DNA of 64,000 nucleotides. Source: Typhlomys cinereus. Lineage: Eukaryota > Chordata > Mammalia > Rodentia > Platacanthomyidae. The position numbers and the translations under genes were made by a program. The notes beneath the pieces were generated by a model. It ran no database searches and had not been told where the DNA came from. It worked only from the letters and a program-made list of their open reading frames with translations. The DNA is taken from contig JALPQD010000826.1 of the NCBI GenBank assembly GCA_023101885.1, positions 400,561-464,560 on the forward strand, read 5' to 3'. Positions 59,741-64,000 of this stretch are shown here, one piece after another (the stretch's first letter is position 1; each line of letters opens with the position of its first letter).

Positions 59741-60760
59741 TTTTAACATTTTTTATTATATTTCCACTTATACAAACTTAGTAGGTAGACAATTTCCCTC
59801 CCCCTCTCCTCCTCCCCCCGAAACCCCTGCTCCCCCTCTGTCTCTCCCCATTTCCCAGTGCCTCCCCCAATTCCAGAGAGTCCTTAATTGTGTATGCCTA
59901 ACTCTCCTCTTGGTCCTCCTATCTGATGACATAAAAGGACCCAGTGGCATTTCCCTAAAACCCTTTCTCGTGTTCCCCTTAAGCATAGGAACAGTGCTGT
60001 GCCCATCAATCCCTTGCCTCCAAGGATCTTGGTGCCTTCAGCCGATGTTAGACTTTGTAAGGTCAATAGTGTGACGGACATGGCACAGGGCAGCAAAGTC
60101 CTAATATCATTGCTTCAGCCCTATCTAGTGTGAAGACTCTTCAAATCATTGCTCCCCCCATCCTGTTGCTCTTACCACTCTTACCGCCCCCTCTTCCACA
60201 GATATCCCTCAGTTTCAGGATGGGGGGAGATTAGGCTGGCTTAGTTCTATGTGGATGATATAGAGTCTCTGAAGTTCTGGATTGTGGTTTGTTGATTTTC
60301 TTTTGCAGTTTTGCTGTTCTGCAATTGCCTTCACTCCATCCTGATGGCACCTGTATGTCACCCCCTGGTCAGAGACAAAAAACTGGTTTAACTGGAGTCT
60401 TGTTATAATAGCACATTCAAGGGTAGATGTAATCAAAGCAGGAAACCTCGGTGAGGGAGGGAATCAGTCACCATTTGCAAATGATCTCTTTTCATCTGCA
60501 GACTATATGCCCTCCCCCTTCTGGTGAGATCATACCCCTCAGTTGTACATGATCAGGAACGAACGTCTGTGAACTTAACCAGGTGTCACATTACTTACTT
60601 GCATTCCTTGGAGGTCGATTTTCTGTGCTGTAACATGGTCCCCTCTGTCTTTGTGTCTGGTGTGGGCCTCCTAGCCCATCCCTCCTGTTCACAATCCTTG
60701 CAATTACCGTATTACATAGGTTTTCCCTTGAGTGTTTCAATGTGGGTTGGGTGAGTTTGG
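59741..60760 (-). other. L1-B 3' untranslated region
   Basis: Collinear with 43325-44350, with the same G-rich (minus strand) tract at about 59800-59880 and the same terminal ATAAAAAATGTT before a 7-bp A/T run. No coding potential beyond chance frames. Confidence 0.75.
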
Positions 60761-61556
60761 TACTAGGAGGCCACCTATTAGGGAGTAAATACGGCGCTTA
60801 ACTTTCTGGGATTGGATTACTTCACTTAATATAATTGTTTCTAATGACATCCATTTCTCAGCAAATTCCAGTAATTCATCATCTTTGATGGCTGAGTAGT
60901 ACTCCATTGTATAGATGTACCAGAGTTTCCTTATCCACTCATCAACTGTTGGACATTTAGGTGATTCAATGACTTTGCTATTGTAAACCAGTGCTGCTAT
61001 GAACATAGTCGTGCTTGGGCTATCAAGGCAAACCTCTGCGCATGGGGGGTTATTCCCAAAAGTGGAATAGCAGGGTCATATGGCATTTCAATCTTTAATT
61101 TCTTTAAGAATCTCCAGACGGCTCGCCAGAATGGCTGTATGAGCCTGCATTCCACCAGCAATGTAGCAGAGTTCCCCTCTCTCTACATCCTCTCCAGCAC
61201 TTGTTGTTGTTTGTATTGTGGATTTTTGCCATCCTGACCGGGGTGAGATGATATCTCAGGGAGGTTTTGATTTGCATTTCCCTGATGGCTAAAGAAGTGG
61301 AGCATTTTTTAAGATATTTGTTAGACATTTTAATTTCATCTCTGGTAAAATTTCTTTTACATTCCATGACCCATTTTTTAATTGGGCCATTGGTTTGCTT
61401 GGTGTTTAATTTTCTAAGTTCTTTGTGCACTCTGGACAGTAGAGCTCTATCAGATATGTGGCTAGTGAAGATTTCCTCCCATTCTGTGGGTTGCCTTTGA
61501 GCTCGTGTGACAATCTCTTTATCTGTCAGAAGCTCTTTAAATTCACAAGATCCCAA
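60737..61556 (-). pseudogene. L1-B ORF2 C-terminal region, frameshifted
   Basis: The frame 61104-61556 starts in DKEIVTRAQRQPTEWEEIFT and carries the cysteine-rich motif start [17 protein letters not shown] shift near 61130 leads to the frame 60737-61006, which has CPTVDEWIRKLWYIYTMEYY and ends at a normal ORF2 terminus (MSLETIILSEVIQSQK, YSLIGG). This preserves the true C-terminal end lost by frameshift in L1-A. Confidence 0.87.
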
Positions 61557-62496
61557 CTGTTGAGAGTTGGTAGCAGTGACTGTGCCATTGGATGTCTGTT
61601 TAGGAAATGTTGGCCTATCCCAATCAGCTCAAGGGAGTTCCCTATCCGTTCAGTTATGATTTTTATAGTTTCTGGCCTGATATCAAGGTCCTTGATCCAT
61701 TTGGAATTAAGTCTTGTACATGGTGACAAGTACGGTTCCAGCTTTAATCTTCTGCTTGTGGAGATCCAGTTTTGCCAGCACCATTTGTTGAAGATGCTGT
61801 TCTTTTTCCATTGGATTCTTTGGGCCCCTTTGTCGAAGATCAAATGGCTTATTTGTGGGCTTATATCTGGGTCTTCAACCCTTATCCATTGATCTGTGGG
61901 TCTATTTTGGAGCCAGTACCAGGCTCTTTTTATAACTATGGATTTGTAGTATAGACTAAGGTTCGGTATGGTAATACCTCCAGCAGTGTTTTTGTTACTC
62001 AGGATTGTCTTTGCTATCCTAGATTAATTGGTCAACTTCTTTAAAGAACTGCTTTGGGATTTTAATTGGTATAGCATTGAATTTGTATATTGCCTTTGGT
62101 AGGATGGTCATTTTTACGATGTTGATTCTGCCAATCCAGGAGCATGGGAGGTCTTTCCACCTTCTGGTGTCTTTTCTTTTCTTTTCTTTTTAGGGTTTTA
62201 AAGTTTTCATTGTAAAGGTCTTTTACCTCCTTGGTTAGGTTTATTCCAAGGTATTTCATTTTTCTAGGGGCTATAGTAAATGGGATTGTTTCTCTCAGGG
62301 CTTTTTCACTTCTTTCATTCTGGGCATATAGGAAGGCCTCTGATTTTTGCACATTTATTTTGTATCCTGCCATCCTGCTGAACTTCTCAATTAGTTCCAG
62401 GAGCTTCTTGGTGGAGTTTTTGGGATCCCTCAGGTATAAGGTCATATCATCTGCAAATAGGGATAGTTTGACTTCCTCCTTGCCGATTTGAATCAC
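61526..62496 (-). pseudogene. L1-B ORF2 reverse transcriptase catalytic and thumb portion, broken
   Basis: The frame 62062-62496 contains [20 protein letters not shown] (FADD complement at 62446-62457) and [20 protein letters not shown]. The frame 61526-61843 contains ISTSRRLKLEPYLSPCTRLN. Between them is about 30 bp lost near 62020 plus frame changes. The QGCPLSP region upstream near 62570 is also out of frame (a lost base in CTTATGCTTCAGC compared with L1-A). Confidence 0.87.
62170..62191 (+). repeat. (TCTTT)n-type microsatellite in L1-B
   Basis: TCTTTTCTTTTCTTTTCTTT at this place replaces the non-repetitive GACTTCAGCAGTTTC-like sequence found in L1-A near 45776. It is a local expansion specific to this copy. 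Confidence 0.8.
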
Positions 62497-62499
62497 TTT

Positions 62500-63780
62500 T
62501 ATGTCCCTTTCTTGTCTTATGCTTCAGCTAAGAATTCAAGTACAATATTGAATAGAAGTAGTGAGAGTGGATAGCCTTGTCTAATTCCTGATCGAAGTGG
62601 GAATGCTTCCAATTGTTCCCCATTGAGCATAATCCTTGCTGTGGGCCTGTTGTATACAGCTTTTATTATATTGATAAAGGTTCCTTCCATTCCTACTGTC
62701 TCTACGTTTTGATCATAAAAGGCTGTTGGATCTTGTCAAAGGCCTTTTCTGCGTCTATCGAGAGTATCATGTGGTCTTGGACTTTGGACTGGTTTACATG
62801 ATGAATTACATTTATTGATTTTCATATGTTGAACCAACCTTGTGTGCCAGGGATGAAGCCTACTTGGTCCCTGTGAATGATCTTTTTGATATGTTTTGAA
62901 TCCGATTTGCTAAGACTTTTTGAGAATCTTTGCATCTGTTCATCAGGGAGATCGGCCTATAGTTTTTTTTTTTAAGTGAATCTTTATTAGGTTTTAGGAT
63001 TAAACGATATTAGCTTCATAGAAGGAATTTGGTAGTGTTCCTTCCTTTGCTATTTGATGGAACAGTTTAAGGAGTATTGGTGTTATTGACTCCTTAAATG
63101 TCTGGTAGAATTCTGTGCTGAATCCATCTGGTGCAGGACATTTTTTTGGTGGGAAGATTCGAGATTACTTCTTCAATTTCCTTATATGTTATCGGGCCAT
63201 TTAAGTAATTCACAACTTCCTGATCAATTTAGGTAAGGTGTCTTTACTTAGAAATTCATCCATCTCTTTGTGTTGTCAAACTTCACAGAGTATAAGTTTT
63301 TGAAATATGATGTTATAATTCTCTGGATTTCTTGGGTATCAGTACTGATTACTCCATGTTCATTTCTAATTTTGTTAATTTGGGTTTTCTCTCTCTTGCT
63401 TTTGGTTAATTTAGCTAGGGGTGTATCTATCTTATTGATTTTTTCAAAGAACCAGCTTTTTGACTGGTTGATTTTTTCTATCATTTTCTTAGTCTCGATT
63501 TCAGATATTTCTCCCCTTATTTTGCTAATCTCCTCTCTCTACTACTTTTGGGATCAGATTGCTCAAGTTTCTCTAAAGCCTTAAGCTGCATCATTAAGTT
63601 ATTTATTTCTGATGTTTCCATTTTTTTGATGTAGGCATTAAGAGCTATGAACTTACCTCTTAGGACAGCTTTCATTGTGTCCCAGAGATTTTGGTAGGTT
63701 GTATTTTTGTTATCGTTCGCTTTCAGGAAATCTTGAATTTCCTTTTTAATTTCTTCCTGAATCCAGTTCTCATTCAGCAT
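62500..63780 (-). pseudogene. L1-B ORF2 linker and N-terminal reverse transcriptase portion, heavily broken
   Basis: The frame 63517-63780 ([35 protein letters not shown]) and the frame 63248-63484 ([19 protein letters not shown]) cover the linker. From 62500 to 63240 the RT fingers region is recognisable by alignment to L1-A (46220-46850) but carries many single-base gains and losses, so no long frame remains. Confidence 0.85.
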
Positions 63781-64000
63781 GATACTGTTAAGTTTCCAGG
63801 AGTTAGTGTATTTTTCTTGTTTGTGGTGTTGTGGATGTCCAGCTTTAGGCCGTGGTGGTCTGATAGGGCACAGGTTAGAATTTCAACTTTTTTGTATATG
63901 TGTAGATTCGTTTTGTGGCCCAATATGTGATCTATTTTGGAAAAAGTTCCGTGCTGCTGAGAAAAATGTTTTTTTTTTGTGCGTGGTGAAAAGTTTGATC
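63781..64000 (-). pseudogene. L1-B ORF2 endonuclease-proximal stretch, truncated by the window
   Basis: Aligns with 47395-47615 of L1-A (TAGGCCGTGGTGGTCTGATA and GCTGAGAAAAATGT). It contains a T-run at 63970-63977 instead of GTATTCTTTGG. The rest of the element lies outside. Confidence 0.8.

Larger units (their letters stand above)
59741..64000 (-). mobile_element. L1 retrotransposon L1-B, running off the window
   Basis: A minus-strand L1 collinear with L1-A: 3'UTR at 59741 to about 60760, then ORF2 up to the window edge in the linker and endonuclease-proximal region. It differs from L1-A by a few per cent in the stretches compared by eye, and has its own indels, e.g. loss of CTTTTGTGCCTCCATATGAA near 62020 and an extra TCTTT run at 62170-62191. 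Its ORF2 is broken more often than in L1-A. It is certainly non-functional. Whether it is 5' truncated at the same place as L1-A cannot be seen. Confidence 0.92.

Overview
This window is eukaryotic and almost certainly from a placental mammal. The evidence is several L1 (LINE-1) retrotransposon copies with mammalian ORF1/ORF2 hallmarks, a solo LTR of an endogenous retrovirus, and a processed U1 snRNA pseudogene made by L1 machinery. The species cannot be named from sequence alone. No functional host protein-coding gene was found.

About four fifths of the window (roughly 51 kb) is one satellite family with a basic monomer of about 168-171 bp. The monomer length resembles primate alpha satellite, but the sequence does not. 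I distinguish ten monomer types, named S1-S10 here. They recur in a fixed order and form a higher-order repeat (HOR) of about 1.69 kb; the clearest unit is 53879-55564 (1,686 bp). A second, shorter HOR of five monomers (S1-S2-S3-S4-S5', about 870 bp) fills other zones. S5' looks like a fusion of an S5/S6 start with an S10 end, so the 5-mer HOR appears to derive from the 10-mer by loss of about five monomers. In the 5-mer zones S3 usually carries an extra 31-bp internal duplication.

Layout: 1-6642, irregular mosaic array; 6643-13462, 5-mer zone I; 13463-25975, 10-mer zone with local block duplications and a U1 retropseudogene (19113-19292, minus strand); 25976-28594, the 5' part of an L1 (plus strand) that lacks its 3' two thirds; 28595-40324, a short remnant followed by 5-mer zone II; 40325-41024, solo LTR (minus strand) with a 5-bp target duplication; 41025-43324, end of zone II, a deletion-scarred boundary, then 10-mer satellite; 43325-47831, a 5'-truncated L1 (minus strand) with a target-site duplication; 47832-59740, 10-mer and variant satellite; 59741-64000, another minus-strand L1 that runs off the window and is inserted at the same position of the same monomer type as the previous one.

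Taken together the window reads as centromeric or pericentromeric heterochromatin. Its HORs have been reshaped by unequal exchange (4-mer, 2-mer, 8-mer and 14-mer variants, near-identical adjacent duplications) and it has received occasional retroelement insertions. The L1 ORFs are all frameshifted or truncated. Short open frames within the satellite arise because 168 bp is exactly 56 codons, and I do not regard them as genes.
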